In this document: piece after piece, positions 8,095 to 15,136 of the stretch | How the letters are laid out: every line of letters starts with the position of its first letter | Numbering within the stretch: position 1 is the stretch's first letter | Origin: Methanoculleus marisnigri | GTDB taxonomy: Archaea; Halobacteriota; Methanomicrobia; Methanomicrobiales; Methanoculleaceae | Direction of reading: 5' to 3' | NCBI GenBank assembly: GCA_002503885.1 | Contig: DASQ01000078.1 | Span: 1-32,359, forward strand | Length of the DNA: 32,359 bases | Notes under the pieces: model-generated | What the model was told of the DNA's origin: nothing | Seen by the model: the letters and a program-made list of their open reading frames with translations, nothing else | Databases searched by the model: none | Position numbers and translations under genes: made by a program

Positions 8095-8345
8095 TACTAC
8101 CGGAGAAATACAGGGGCACGGGCTCCGCAAGAAAGTACCGGTTGATGCGGGGGGGCGTTATCCACGAGGACCGTCAGCCTCATGAGCAGCACCCGTCCCG
8201 GAAAAGCCGGATCCGGGGGAGACCACCAGCCCGCGGCATTCCGGGGCCGTGAGCGGGTCCATGCAGATACCGGAAATGTCGCGATTAAGAAAGTTTCCCG
8301 GTGGCAAACCGCTCCGCCCGCTCCCTGAGCGCCCGGTTCATCTGC
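8095..8345. repeat. Duplicated block, right copy
   Basis: This is the partner of the repeat at 5161-5440. It holds the broken MBL start and the 3' end of the intact SRPBCC gene. Together with the left copy it flanks about 2.5 kb of tetR-UbiA-GT2 DNA in direct orientation. Confidence 0.75.
8099..8183 (-). pseudogene. Truncated, frameshifted copy of the MBL gene 5' end
   Basis: The minus strand starts MRLTVLVDNA at 8183, identical to the first ten residues of the intact MBL gene at 5250. It then leaves frame because a run of seven G (plus strand, next to GCGTTATCC) is longer than in the intact copy. Similarity to the MBL gene fades near 8099, where the tetR promoter region begins. About 28 codons remain, so it cannot encode a hydrolase. 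Confidence 0.7.
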
Positions 8346-8773
8346 AGGAACCCGAGATGCGTCGCCCTGAAAGTGCGGGTGAGGTCGACGACGGGCACCA
8401 GCAGCCCCGTGAAGACCTCGGCCTGGACGAACCGGGAACCATTGCCCTCGGGAGCGATGGTGAACCGGTGTTCTCCGTCGAAGATCCCCGCAATCAGGAC
8501 CCGGCCGACCCACCGGAGCTCGTGGTCTTTTGCGACCCGGAGCACCATCGGGGAAAACCGCATGCTCTTCATTCCCGGGGGCCGGATCTCAACCGAGAGC
8601 TGTGTTCCCACCCAGGGTTTCCCCCCAATCGAGAGGATGAACGGGTTCCACTCCGGGTAGGAGACGAAGTCGGTCAGCACCTGCCAGACGACTCCGGGCG
8701 AGGCGTCAACGACGGTTTCGGCCCTAACCTCCCGGACCAGGACCACGGAGGGGACCGTCAGGAGGGCGGTCAT
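8285..8773 (-). CDS. SRPBCC (START/Bet v1-like) family protein
   Basis: From ATG 8773 the product is 162 residues. The core VRAETVVDASPGVVWQVLTD followed by SYPEWNPFI is the classic N-terminal signature of SRPBCC polyketide-cyclase/AHSA1-like proteins, which form a hydrophobic cavity for small ligands. Further hallmarks are the central strands GTQLSVEIRPPG and LRWVGRVL and the C-terminal helix ALRERAERFATGKLS. The frame is open up to 8932, but that start would overlap the divergent gene and add about 53 atypical residues, so 8773 is preferred; the SD there is weak. A broken paralogue lies at 5374-5530. Ligand is unknown. Confidence 0.8.
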   Translation of the reverse strand: MTALLTVPSVVLVREVRAETVVDASPGVVWQVLTDFVSYPEWNPFILSIGGKPWVGTQLSVEIRPPGMKSMRFSPMVLRVAKDHELRWVGRVLIAGIFDGEHRFTIAPEGNGSRFVQAEVFTGLLVPVVDLTRTFRATHLGFLQMNRALRERAERFATGKLS

Positions 8774-8930
8774 GCTCTCGTCACGATCGCACCGGTGAGC
8801 CGCGAGGAAGAAAAGGCTTTCTTCCTCCCGCAAAACCCGGAGAAGGGGAGGCGGTCCGGGAGCGGTTGCCCCCGGGGCGGCCGGAGAAAAGAAGTCATCC
8901 CCCGCGAAACCAATCTCTGAGAGTGACACC

Positions 8931-9323
8931 ATGACGGCAACAGGATACGAGACCTTCTCCCCGGGGGAACCCGAAGAACTCGGACCGCTCGGCCTCGCAG
9001 CCGGCGCACGGCTCGGGCTCGATCGTTTGAGAGACCTGCAGGAGCGCCACGAGCTGGAAGTCGTCCTCTACTTCGACGAAGGCCTCGCCCGGAACTCGAC
9101 GCTCGATACGGACTACGCGGACTTCCAGATCGTCCCGGTGCAGGCCCGGCCGTTCATGCCGCTGCAGATCTTTCTGCGAGTGATGGCTGAGCACGATCCG
9201 GGGTTTGCAGACCGCATGCGCCGGGAACCCCCGTCGGTCGAAGTCCTGGAGACCGGGACGTTCAACCGCTCCTCCGGGTGCGTCCAGTGCACACGGCCGT
9301 ACGTGAAAGGACTGCTGCTGTAA
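8931..9323 (+). CDS. Hypothetical protein with C-terminal CxxC (130 aa)
   Basis: I do not recognise the family. ATG 8931 follows GAGAGTGAC, an acceptable SD. The protein has a helical region (DRLRDLQERHELEVVLYFDE), a central part QIVPVQARPFMPLQIFLRVM, and a C-terminal SSGCVQCTRP with C117 and C120, a possible metal or thiol pair. There is no signal peptide or membrane segment. It converges with the 2H phosphoesterase gene (9 nt between stops) and is divergent from the SRPBCC gene across about 157 bp. Confidence 0.75.
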   Translation: MTATGYETFSPGEPEELGPLGLAAGARLGLDRLRDLQERHELEVVLYFDEGLARNSTLDTDYADFQIVPVQARPFMPLQIFLRVMAEHDPGFADRMRREPPSVEVLETGTFNRSSGCVQCTRPYVKGLLL

Positions 9324-9332
9324 CATGCCGGT

Positions 9333-9980
9333 CTAGCGGCGGGGAGTGAGTCCGCCGGTCCCGAGACCAAACTCGGCAAGGACCCGCCGGCAGGTGCAGT
9401 GGCTGCCCAGGTGGCAGATTGCAGCCCTCGTCGCCTCGAACCGGACGGGAAAGTCGATCCCGGGGATCAACTCGGGAAGGTCGCCGAACCCGAGCGTGAT
9501 GTGCGGCGAGTAGCGCTCATACGCAGAGGTCTTCGGGAACCGGAGGAGGCAGTCGACGGATGGCGCCGACGCCTCCCCCACGAAGATCGGAGGCCCGACC
9601 GGAGGTGCTGAATACGGCTTTAAAGCGTTCATCACGGTCTTGTGAAAGAGCTGGTGGATCTCTGTCCGGAGGATATGGAAGGCGGAGACGGTCCCCCCCA
9701 TGCCCGGACGGTGTTTTGCGACGGCGTCGATGGTCATGGCCATGGGGGAGCACTGCCGGGTTATCCGGTCCACCTTCGCGGTGATCTCCGGGACGTCCCC
9801 GCTTCTTGCCGGGAGCATCGCGACCGAGATATGCGGGAGGCAGTTCTCTCTATCGAGGCGTATCCCTCCGTCCGGGTTGCCGGCGAGCAGGGTCCGGTTC
9901 GCGCCGATAGCGAGGTCCATGATCGGCCCGGGCGGCAGGAGGACGACATCGATGGCAATCGTATCGGGAAGTTCGTTCAT
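9333..9980 (-). CDS. 2H phosphoesterase (2'-5' RNA ligase-like) protein
   Basis: The 215-residue protein has the two HxT/S motifs of the 2H superfamily: HIS at 50-52 (LPHISVAML) and HIT at 160-162 (YSPHITLGF). These two histidines catalyse hydrolysis or ligation of 2',3'-cyclic or 2'-5' phosphodiesters. It is longer than minimal LigT/ThpR, with an insert at about residues 85-145. The C-terminus has a cysteine/histidine cluster, ICHLGSHCTC (about 188-197), which is unusual and could bind metal. RNA or nucleotide substrate is unknown. No clear SD is visible before ATG 9980. Confidence 0.8.
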   Translation of the reverse strand: MNELPDTIAIDVVLLPPGPIMDLAIGANRTLLAGNPDGGIRLDRENCLPHISVAMLPARSGDVPEITAKVDRITRQCSPMAMTIDAVAKHRPGMGGTVSAFHILRTEIHQLFHKTVMNALKPYSAPPVGPPIFVGEASAPSVDCLLRFPKTSAYERYSPHITLGFGDLPELIPGIDFPVRFEATRAAICHLGSHCTCRRVLAEFGLGTGGLTPRR

Positions 9981-10070
9981 GGGGCCGAACAGGCGGGAGA
10001 GGTAGAAAAGAGTTTTCCCCCGGGCTCATCCGCCCGCACTATGGCGCTGCCGGTTCACGCCGGGCTCCAA

Positions 10071-10271
10071 TCACCACTTCACGCCAAATACCGGCTCTTC
10101 CTCGACGATATTCGTGATCCTCCGGACGCTCGCCTCCACGGGGGTGTCCTTTCCGCTGCAGAGCCCCATCTTCAGTTGCTCCAGGCCTGCATCCACCGAA
10201 TCATCCTTCGACCGGACACCGCTCACCGTCACCCTGAACGTCAGCGTCACCAGCCACTGGGTTGTTTCCAT
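10071..10271 (-). CDS. Small conserved-looking protein (66 aa), function unknown
   Basis: The product begins METTQWLVTLTFRVTVSG and ends VEEEPVFGVKW. ATG 10271 is chosen because a strong GGAGGAGAGG SD lies directly upstream; the longer open frame to 10463 has no such support and a non-coding look. It is mostly beta/alpha in character with no membrane segment. TTATACC (about 10337-10343) or CTTTATG (about 10315-10321) could serve as the TATA box. It stands alone, 90 bp upstream of the 2H phosphoesterase on the same strand, so the two could be co-transcribed. Confidence 0.7.
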   Translation of the reverse strand: METTQWLVTLTFRVTVSGVRSKDDSVDAGLEQLKMGLCSGKDTPVEASVRRITNIVEEEPVFGVKW

Positions 10272-10558
10272 CTCCTCTCCTCCAATGAGGACGGAGTATA
10301 CCGCCGGCGGGACATAAAGACAGCTCACGACCGGGAGGGTATAACCAAAAAAGGTGGTGGCCTGATGGGTGAGAACGGAGAGGCAGCACGGCGTTATGAG
10401 CACCCGGACTGTGATGACGTTTAGGGAGGTATAGAGCGTTGCTGAATGGAGGTATGTGACCACTCATCCGGTCAATCGATCCTGTACTGGCCCGGCCGTA
10501 TCCCGGACACAGTATAATTCGAAAACCATAAAAATGTTTTTGGGGACACCTGCTATAT

Positions 10559-10647
10559 CGTGCTGCCCTGAGCCAGCGGGAGCAGCTCCAGAATCTCGAC
10601 CTCGGTCTCTCCTGCGTTGCGTGCTGCCCTGTGCCAGCGGGAGCAGC
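10559..10647. repeat. Pair of 28-bp direct repeats with internal hairpins, upstream of export operon promoter
   Basis: Positions 10559-10586 and 10620-10647 are identical except for one base. They start CGTGCTGCCCTG and end AGCGGGAGCAGC, so each can fold back through GCTGC/GCAGC. Their spacing is 61 bp. The second copy ends 12 bp before the TATA box at 10660. Position and repetition suggest a binding site for a regulator. The rest of 10272-10719 shows no gene. Confidence 0.6.
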
Positions 10648-10659
10648 CATGCACAACGG

Positions 10660-10670
10660 TTATATATAAA
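10660..10670 (+). promoter_or_regulatory. TATA box of the COG1361/ABC export operon
   Basis: TTATATATAAA at 10660-10670 is a strong archaeal TATA box, giving a start near 10694 and a leader of about 25 nt with SD GGAGGG (10707-10712). Confidence 0.7.
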
Positions 10671-10719
10671 CATCAGGGAATCTCGGGCTCCGAAGATCTC
10701 TATCCAGGAGGGAAGAGAG

Positions 10720-11997
10720 GTGGTCAAGAAGTCCGCGGCTGCTCCCCGGGGGAGCATAAGGAGGCGAGCGATCGGTTGTATCGCAAGCGCACTCATTCTA
10801 ATTCTGGTGCTCATCCCGGCAGCAGCAACCGCACAGGCCCCGACGGTGATCGTCTCCAACTACACCGTCACCCCCGCCATCCTGATGCCCGGGGACGAAG
10901 GGACAATCACGGTGGTGCTCACGAGCACCGCTTCTCCGGCCACGGGATCGCCGCTCGACATCCGGCTGGACCCCGGTACCGGAGCGACGAACACCTCGAC
11001 GGAGACGCCGGAAAACGCCTATATCGAGAACGTGCTCATAAACGGCGAAGGGGTCGAGGTTCTGACCGGGAGTTTCCAGGATATCGGCGAGATCGGCCCC
11101 GGCCAGTCCTTCCCGCTCACCTTCCGGATCCGTGCTCCCGGAGAGGCGGGGGTTTACTTCCCGGAGGTCTGGGTCAGCGTGCGGGATGCGGCCAACGTGC
11201 GGTATCCCGTACCGGTGAACGTCAACTCCGCATACGCCCTGATCAAGAAACCCGCGCTCCGGGTGGAGAGGAGCGTCCCCGCATCCGTCGACCCGGGTGA
11301 CCCCTTCAACGTCACGCTCACGCTCTACAACGAGGGCGGGGCAAGCGCAAGCGACATATCCGTCAGCATCAACGCAACCTCCGGCGCGATCACCGCAGGC
11401 AACTCGGAGAACTACTTCATCCCCGAACTCGGGGCAGGGGAAGAGACGGTCCTGAACCTCTCCTTCGAGACCGATACCAGCGCACCCCTCGGACTCACAC
11501 CGATCCTCGTCACCATCGACTACCGGAGCGCCGATCTCGCTACGTTCCGGCAGGTGGCGACGATCGGTGTTCCCATCGTCGGCCGCGCCGAGATGGGCAT
11601 CGCCTCCATCAGGACCGAACCCTCCCGGATCACCGCCGGAGACCCGGTGGACCTGACGATCCGGCTGGAGAACACCGGGACGGCGGACGCGGAATCGGTC
11701 CGGGCAACCGTCGAGGGGCTCTCTCTTCCCGGTACAAAAGAGGCGTTCCTCGGGACAATTGAGCCCGGCAACGACGGTCCCGCCGTCTTCTCCCTGCAGG
11801 CCAGCGAAGCGGGAGAGTTCGACTACACCCTCACCATACAGTATGCCGACGACTACGGGGCGCACACAACCCGGCAGGCCCTGCAGGTTGTTGTTGTGGA
11901 ATCAAGCCCGATCCCGGCTATCGCCGCCGCGGCAGCGATCCTCATCGTCGTCATCGCGGCCGCGGCCTTCTGGTACCGGAGACGTCAGGAGGAGTGA
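10720..11997 (+). CDS. Secreted, membrane-anchored COG1361-like (CARDB/NEW3 domain) protein
   Basis: The 425-residue product has a basic N-terminus and a hydrophobic signal segment (about residues 17-38, ending AATAQA). Several Ig-like beta-sandwich modules follow, recognised by repeats of the type DPGDPFNVTLTLYNEGGASA and AGDPVDLTIRLENTGTADAE. The C-terminus has one membrane helix and a basic tail (YRRRQEE), so the bulk is outside the cell. GTG 10720 is chosen because GGAGGG lies 7 nt upstream and a TATA box precedes it; the frame stays open further upstream without support. Its stop overlaps the permease reading frame. In methanogens such proteins commonly accompany MacB-type ABC transporters and probably act as the extracellular partner. 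Confidence 0.85.
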   Translation: MVKKSAAAPRGSIRRRAIGCIASALILILVLIPAAATAQAPTVIVSNYTVTPAILMPGDEGTITVVLTSTASPATGSPLDIRLDPGTGATNTSTETPENAYIENVLINGEGVEVLTGSFQDIGEIGPGQSFPLTFRIRAPGEAGVYFPEVWVSVRDAANVRYPVPVNVNSAYALIKKPALRVERSVPASVDPGDPFNVTLTLYNEGGASASDISVSINATSGAITAGNSENYFIPELGAGEETVLNLSFETDTSAPLGLTPILVTIDYRSADLATFRQVATIGVPIVGRAEMGIASIRTEPSRITAGDPVDLTIRLENTGTADAESVRATVEGLSLPGTKEAFLGTIEPGNDGPAVFSLQASEAGEFDYTLTIQYADDYGAHTTRQALQVVVVESSPIPAIAAAAAILIVVIAAAAFWYRRRQEE

Positions 11998-12002
11998 TTC
12001 CG

Positions 12003-13202
12003 GTGTTTGCAGGCCTCAGGGTCTCGGCGTTCCTCGCGTGGAAATCCATCCAGCGCGGGAGCAGAGGGACGCTCGCCCTCACGATCATGATCATCGCCCT
12101 CATCTTCGTGAACCTGGTCTTCCTCCCCTCCATCATCTCCGGGGTCGTCGAGACCTTCAACACCCAGTCGATCGACTTCAACTTCGGGAACCTGGTCATC
12201 GAGCCCCGGGAGGGCACCCAGTACATCAGCGATGCGACCGGCCTCCAGAGGAGAGTCGAGCGGATCCCCGGGATCACCGGCACATCATCCCGGATAGCCG
12301 CCGGGGCGACCTTCTTCTACCGGGGTCGGAACGCCGCAAGCACGCTTTACGGCATAGTACCGGAGGATGAGCGGTCGGTGACGAGGATTGTCGAGTACAT
12401 GACCGAGGGGGAGTTTCTCTCGAACGGAGACACCGACGCAATCGTCATGGGCACGACCCTCGCGGGGACGGAGGGGGAGGAGGCAGGCGGCCTTCCCTCG
12501 CTCCAGGGGATCGGGGTCGGCGACTCGGTGGAGGTGGCCTACCCGAACGGCGAGATACGGACCTACCGGGTGAAGGGGATCTACGAGACCCAGTCCTTCA
12601 GCGTCGATACGGCAGCCTTCATCACCAGCCGCGAGATGAGCGGGGTGCTCGGCCTCCAGGACCAGGCATCCATCATCCTGGTGAAGACCGAGGTTAACGG
12701 CAGGGAGGAGTACAAGACGGAGATCCTCTCCTACGGCATCCAGGAGGAGGTCCGGACGTTCCAGGAGAAGTCGGGAGGGTTCGTCGACCAGGCTATCCAG
12801 AGTTTCAACATCATCAACGCCATCTCGACGCTCGTCAGCCTGATCATCGCCATCGTGGTGGTCTTCATCGTGATCTTCATCAATACCGTGAACAGGCGGC
12901 GGCAGATCGGGATCTTGAAGGCGATCGGGATCGACCAGCAGATCATCATCAACTCCTACGTCCTCCAGGTGCTCTTCATCACCACCGTCGGGGCACTGGC
13001 CGGGATAGTGCTGAACGCCGGCGTGACGACCTACCTGACCGCCTACCCGCTCGCCTTCCCCGGCGGCCCGGTCTACCCGGCCGTGGAAGCGTCGGCCATC
13101 CTCCGGAGCATCGCAAGCCTCTTTGCGGTCTCGGTGGTGGCGGGCTACATCCCGGCGTGGCGGATAGCACGGGAGGATATCCTCTCCGCAATCAGGGGGT
13201 GA
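12003..13202 (+). CDS. MacB/LolC/FtsX-type ABC transporter permease
   Basis: A first membrane helix (TIMIIALIFVNLVFLPSII) is followed by a large extracellular MacB_PCD-type domain (about residues 45-265) and three further helices near the C-terminus. The cytoplasmic coupling loop NRRRQIGILKAIGI is the FtsX-domain signature. Two GTG starts compete: 11994 overlaps the previous stop but is only 1 nt from the AGGAGG SD, while 12003 has proper spacing and is preferred. The ATPase follows after 4 nt. MacB-type systems are mechanotransmitters that move lipoproteins or peptides rather than classic importers; the cargo here is unknown. Confidence 0.88.
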   Translation: MFAGLRVSAFLAWKSIQRGSRGTLALTIMIIALIFVNLVFLPSIISGVVETFNTQSIDFNFGNLVIEPREGTQYISDATGLQRRVERIPGITGTSSRIAAGATFFYRGRNAASTLYGIVPEDERSVTRIVEYMTEGEFLSNGDTDAIVMGTTLAGTEGEEAGGLPSLQGIGVGDSVEVAYPNGEIRTYRVKGIYETQSFSVDTAAFITSREMSGVLGLQDQASIILVKTEVNGREEYKTEILSYGIQEEVRTFQEKSGGFVDQAIQSFNIINAISTLVSLIIAIVVVFIVIFINTVNRRRQIGILKAIGIDQQIIINSYVLQVLFITTVGALAGIVLNAGVTTYLTAYPLAFPGGPVYPAVEASAILRSIASLFAVSVVAGYIPAWRIAREDILSAIRG

Positions 13203-13206
13203 AGGG

Positions 13207-13914
13207 ATGATCGTCGCAGAGGACCTCAGGAGGGTCTACACCATGGGGAGGGTGGAGGTCCGCGCCCTCGGGGGCGTCTCGCTTGAGGTCGCAAAGGGAG
13301 AGTTCGTCGGGATAATGGGCGCGAGCGGCAGCGGCAAGTCGACGCTCCTCCATATCCTCGGGCTCCTCGACCGCCCCGACTCCGGCAGGGTCACGATCGA
13401 CGGGACCGATGTCCTCGCCCTCTCCGACCACCGGCGGACCCTCTTCCGGCTGAACCGGCTCGGCTACGTCTTCCAGGACTACGCGCTCATCGGGGAGCTC
13501 ACGGCACTCGAGAACGTCTACTTAACCTCGCTTGTCCGGGGGGCATCAAAGAAGGAGTATCTCGACCGGAGCACCGATATCCTGGAGCGGGTCGGCCTCG
13601 GCGACCGGATGGACCACCGGCAGAGCGAACTCTCGGGCGGGGAGCAGCAGCGCGTGGCGATAGCCCGGGCGCTCGTGAACAACCCGAGCATCCTGCTCGC
13701 CGACGAGCCCTGCGCCAACTTAGACAGCCAGACCTCGAGGAGCATCCTCGACCTCTTCGCCCGGTTGAACGAAGACCTGGACCAGACGATCGTGATGGTC
13801 TCGCACGAGGAGTGGCATAAGGAGTACTTCTGCCGGGTCGTCACCCTGCAGGACGGGTTGATCCGGGATATAACGGAGTGCAGGAAGGGGCCGCGCCCGG
13901 GCGGCGGGGAGTAA
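13207..13914 (+). CDS. MacB/LolD-type ABC transporter ATPase
   Basis: This 235-residue ATPase has Walker A GASGSGKST (38-46), Q-loop VFQDY (88-92), signature LSGGEQQR (142-149), Walker B ILLADEP (162-168) and H-loop H200. The usual ADEPTGNLDS is ADEPCANLDS here, a mild deviation. A GGTGA SD is 5 nt before ATG 13207. It is the cytoplasmic motor for the permease encoded just upstream. The end of the transcript is probably before the DUF1059 promoter at 13968. Confidence 0.92.
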   Translation: MIVAEDLRRVYTMGRVEVRALGGVSLEVAKGEFVGIMGASGSGKSTLLHILGLLDRPDSGRVTIDGTDVLALSDHRRTLFRLNRLGYVFQDYALIGELTALENVYLTSLVRGASKKEYLDRSTDILERVGLGDRMDHRQSELSGGEQQRVAIARALVNNPSILLADEPCANLDSQTSRSILDLFARLNEDLDQTIVMVSHEEWHKEYFCRVVTLQDGLIRDITECRKGPRPGGGE

Positions 13915-13967
13915 CCCCGCCATCCCCGGGTGAGGCAGGCCAGAGCGGGAAAGAGATGGCGACGATA

Positions 13968-13977
13968 TTTTTATATC
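13968..13977 (+). promoter_or_regulatory. TATA box of the DUF1059 gene
   Basis: TTTTTATATC at 13968-13977 predicts a start near 14000 and a leader of about 10 nt with SD GGTGA (14001-14005). Confidence 0.6.
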
Positions 13978-14010
13978 ACCCCCGGCATACAACCCCGGCC
14001 GGTGAGAAGT

Positions 14011-14187
14011 ATGCAGGAGATGAAGACATTCAGGTGCCAGGACCTTGGCCTTGCGTGCGAGTTCGAGGAGAAGGCAGAGAGCGAGAACGAGCTGATCAAG
14101 CGGGTTGAGGGGCATATCCAGACCGCCCACCAGATGAACCCGGAACAGCCGGAAGTGCATGAGAAGATCCGCAAGGCGATGAAGTGA
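14011..14187 (+). CDS. DUF1059 small protein
   Basis: The 58-residue product, MQEMKTFRCQDLGLACEFEE onward, has the DUF1059 pattern: C..LG..C.F at residues 9-18, acidic ENEL, and two histidines in GHIQTAH. Function of the family is not established; the Cys/His set could bind metal. ATG 14011 follows GGTGA by 5 nt; ATG 14020 lacks SD spacing. The methyltransferase gene begins 21 nt downstream, so they may be co-transcribed. Confidence 0.85.
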   Translation: MQEMKTFRCQDLGLACEFEEKAESENELIKRVEGHIQTAHQMNPEQPEVHEKIRKAMK

Positions 14188-14208
14188 GGGGCGGCAGGTT
14201 CTTTTGCG

Positions 14209-14808
14209 ATGCACGCCACCGAGACCGATATGGTGCAGCACAGGCATTCCTGGAGACACTCGCCCGAAGATGAGGCCGCCCGCCGGCTCTGGCAGCACCC
14301 CGGGTCCATCCTGGAGGGGATCGGGCTTGCCCCCGGGGCCACCTTCATCGATGTCGGGTGCGGAGACGGGTTCTTCGCACTCCCTGCGGCGCGGATCGTC
14401 GGGCCGCACGGTCGTGTCTGCGGGATCGATCTCGACGCCGAAGCGCTGGACATGTTGCAGGAGAAGGCTTTTGCCGGGGGGCTCGACAATGTTGTTCTCC
14501 ACCAGGGGATGGCCGAGGAGAGCGTCCTCTGCGACGGATGTGCAGATGTCGTCTTCTTCGGCATCGACCTCCACGACTTCGTCGACCCGGTCCGGGTCCT
14601 TGCGAACGCGAAAAGGATGGCGCTCGACGCCGGGGTGATCGTCGACGTGGACTGGAAGAAGGAATCGCTTCCTCTCGGCCCGCCTCCTGCGAAGAAGTTC
14701 AGCACGGAGCATGCAGCGTCGCTGATGGCGGAGGCGGGGCTCCTGGTTACGACGGTGGCGGAGTCAGGGCCATATCATTATATCATCACGGCCGTGCCGG
14801 GGCGCTAG
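14209..14808 (+). CDS. Class I SAM-dependent methyltransferase
   Basis: This 199-residue protein has SAM-binding motif I FIDVGCGDGFF (46-56), the acidic residue of motif II in GRVCGIDLD, and a motif resembling IV in ADVVFFGIDLHDF. It belongs to the UbiE/Methyltransf_11-like group. The substrate is unknown. ATG 14209 is used; ATG 14230 is possible since SD evidence is weak (AGGTT). It follows the DUF1059 gene and ends facing the frameshifted small gene. Confidence 0.85.
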   Translation: MHATETDMVQHRHSWRHSPEDEAARRLWQHPGSILEGIGLAPGATFIDVGCGDGFFALPAARIVGPHGRVCGIDLDAEALDMLQEKAFAGGLDNVVLHQGMAEESVLCDGCADVVFFGIDLHDFVDPVRVLANAKRMALDAGVIVDVDWKKESLPLGPPPAKKFSTEHAASLMAEAGLLVTTVAESGPYHYIITAVPGR

Positions 14809-14838
14809 CCCTTGACCGGTGAAAAAAGGGTTTTGAGG

Positions 14839-15087
14839 TTACTTAAGGTTCGCAAGACCGCCGTAGTTGATAGCATTTACGAACGCGTCGAGATCCTGCC
14901 TGGAGCCGTCTTCGACGCTGATATAGACCATGAACCGTTCATGTACGCCGATCCAGGCCCCGTAGGACGCAGGTTTAGCGAAGTACTCCCAGGGGGGCCG
15001 CTGACCGTGATCTTGAAGCGCTCACCAACCTCATTCGCGACGGCTGATCGGAAAACGGCCGAAACAGGGCGGATCGGGGGGCACCAT
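14839..15087 (-). pseudogene. Frameshifted small hypothetical gene (would be about 82 aa)
   Basis: On the minus strand, ATG 15087 opens with MVPP. Two runs of six C break the frame: one right after the GTG codon (plus-strand G run 15076-15081) and one at 14992-14997. Removing one base from the first and adding one to the second yields a continuous coding-like sequence. It contains ANEVGERFKITVSGPP, then EYFAKPASYGAWIGVHERF, then VYISVEDGSRQDLDAF, and ends at a stop at 14839-14841. The net length stays 249 nt. I do not recognise the family. Either it is a recent pseudogene or the homopolymers are sequencing errors. Confidence 0.55.
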
Positions 15088-15106
15088 TATATAGAGTTTA
15101 AGAAAA

Positions 15107-15115
15107 GTATTTAAC
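15107..15115. promoter_or_regulatory. Shared bidirectional TATA element for two divergent leaderless genes
   Basis: GTATTTAAC has centre 15111. The plus-strand ATG is at 15137 (26 nt) and the minus-strand ATG at 15087 (24 nt). Neither has an SD. Both distances equal the usual TATA-to-start spacing, so each transcript would begin at or next to its ATG. A second TATA-like TTATATAG (15088-15095) could alternatively serve the plus-strand gene. Confidence 0.5.
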
Positions 15116-15136
15116 AATTCTAAGCGACCTTATCGC

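Noticed and set aside
8774..8932. N-terminal extension of the SRPBCC protein
   Set aside because: The added residues are atypical for the family and would overlap the divergent gene start at 8931.
10559..10647. CRISPR-like repeat pair
   Set aside because: Only two copies with a 33-bp spacer and no cas genes; the promoter position suggests a regulatory role.
14812..15114. 100-codon plus-strand frame
   Set aside because: The opposite strand carries a better coding signal (the frameshifted small gene), and this frame has no recognisable protein features.
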